The translations under genes and the position numbers were made by a program. The notes under the pieces were generated by a model that saw only the letters and a program-made list of their open reading frames with translations, was not told the origin of the DNA and did no database searches. This document shows positions 5,406 through 5,511 of a stretch of 5,511 nucleotides of DNA, piece after piece. The number at the start of each line of letters is the position of its first letter. Position 1 is the stretch's first letter. The stretch spans positions 1-5,511 of the forward strand of contig VRUF01000198.1 in assembly GCA_019456245.1 (NCBI GenBank), written 5' to 3'. The DNA comes from Planctomycetota bacterium (lineage in GTDB: Bacteria; Planctomycetota; Phycisphaerae; Sedimentisphaerales; Anaerohalosphaeraceae).

Positions 5406-5511
5406 TTGTCAGCAGGAAAAGTATATCTCGTAGGCTCTGGTCCGGGTGGTATGGAATTGCTCACCCTCAAGGGCTATCGGCTTCTGCGTCAAGCAGATGT
5501 AATCCTTTACG
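5406..5511 (+). CDS. cobA: Uroporphyrinogen-III C-methyltransferase (SUMT), N-terminal fragment cut by window edge
   Basis: Only the first 35 codons are present. They read MSAGKVYLVGSGPGGMELLT followed by LKGYRLLRQADVILY, the hallmark start of SUMT: the glycine-rich VGSGPG loop at residues 8-13 belongs to the SAM-binding site of tetrapyrrole methylases. The enzyme methylates uroporphyrinogen III at C2 and C7 to give precorrin-2, the precursor of siroheme, of Ahb-pathway heme and of corrinoids. The start is TTG at 5406, with GGAG (5395-5398) seven bases upstream. An ATG at 5393 is in another frame and does not give this protein. The same opening occurs in other tetrapyrrole methylases (CobI, CobJ, CobM) and in SUMT-HemD fusions, but the LLTLKGYRLLRQADVILY stretch and the divergent siroheme decarboxylase favour SUMT. 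The remainder lies past the right edge. Confidence 0.85.
   Translation, partial: MSAGKVYLVGSGPGGMELLTLKGYRLLRQADVILY

Overview
The window looks like part of a Wood-Ljungdahl (reductive acetyl-CoA) gene cluster from a strictly anaerobic, moderate-GC bacterium, joined to tetrapyrrole genes. Four genes read rightwards: acsV (reductive activator of the corrinoid iron-sulfur protein, 3-1910), a cooC/acsF-type nickel-insertion ATPase (2009-2761), acsD (small subunit of the corrinoid iron-sulfur protein, 2748-3701) and acsE (methyltetrahydrofolate:corrinoid methyltransferase, 3741-4553). All read through without frameshifts, close to family length, with their key motifs intact. Several lineages could carry such a set (acetogens, Desulfobacterota, Planctomycetota, Omnitrophota). 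I cannot choose among them from this sequence alone.

The four products form one functional module. AcsE moves the methyl group from methyl-tetrahydrofolate to the cobalamin of the AcsC/AcsD protein. AcsV restores that cobalamin to Co(I) when it oxidises. The CooC-like ATPase matures the nickel enzymes (CO dehydrogenase and/or acetyl-CoA synthase) that use the methyl group. The AcsC partner and the catalytic AcsA/AcsB subunits are not in the window. They may lie upstream, since the window opens at the start of acsV. AcsV and cooC are separated by a 98-base gap holding short AATG-type repeats and a compound hairpin. The cooC and acsD reading frames overlap by 14 bases, and acsE follows after 39 bases.

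Convergent to acsE, on the minus strand, is an AhbA-type siroheme decarboxylase (4682-5140), the first committed step of the alternative siroheme-dependent heme pathway. The 128-base gap between the two stop codons holds an AT-rich hairpin and a GNRA-capped hairpin beside a (GTG)4 tract. Divergent from ahbA is the start of a uroporphyrinogen-III C-methyltransferase (cobA/SUMT, 5406 to the right edge). That enzyme makes the precursor shared by siroheme, and hence heme through Ahb, and the corrinoid used by the Wood-Ljungdahl methyl branch.

The 265-base ahbA-cobA intergenic region is the richest non-coding part. It has two back-to-back sigma-70-like promoters, each with a 17-base spacer, and a small inverted repeat between them. 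A roughly 120-base structured leader precedes the TTG start of cobA. It can fold as a three-way junction and holds two copies each of a 6-mer and its complement, one of them beside the ribosome binding site. I do not recognise it as a known riboswitch class, and it is the best candidate in the window for something undescribed.
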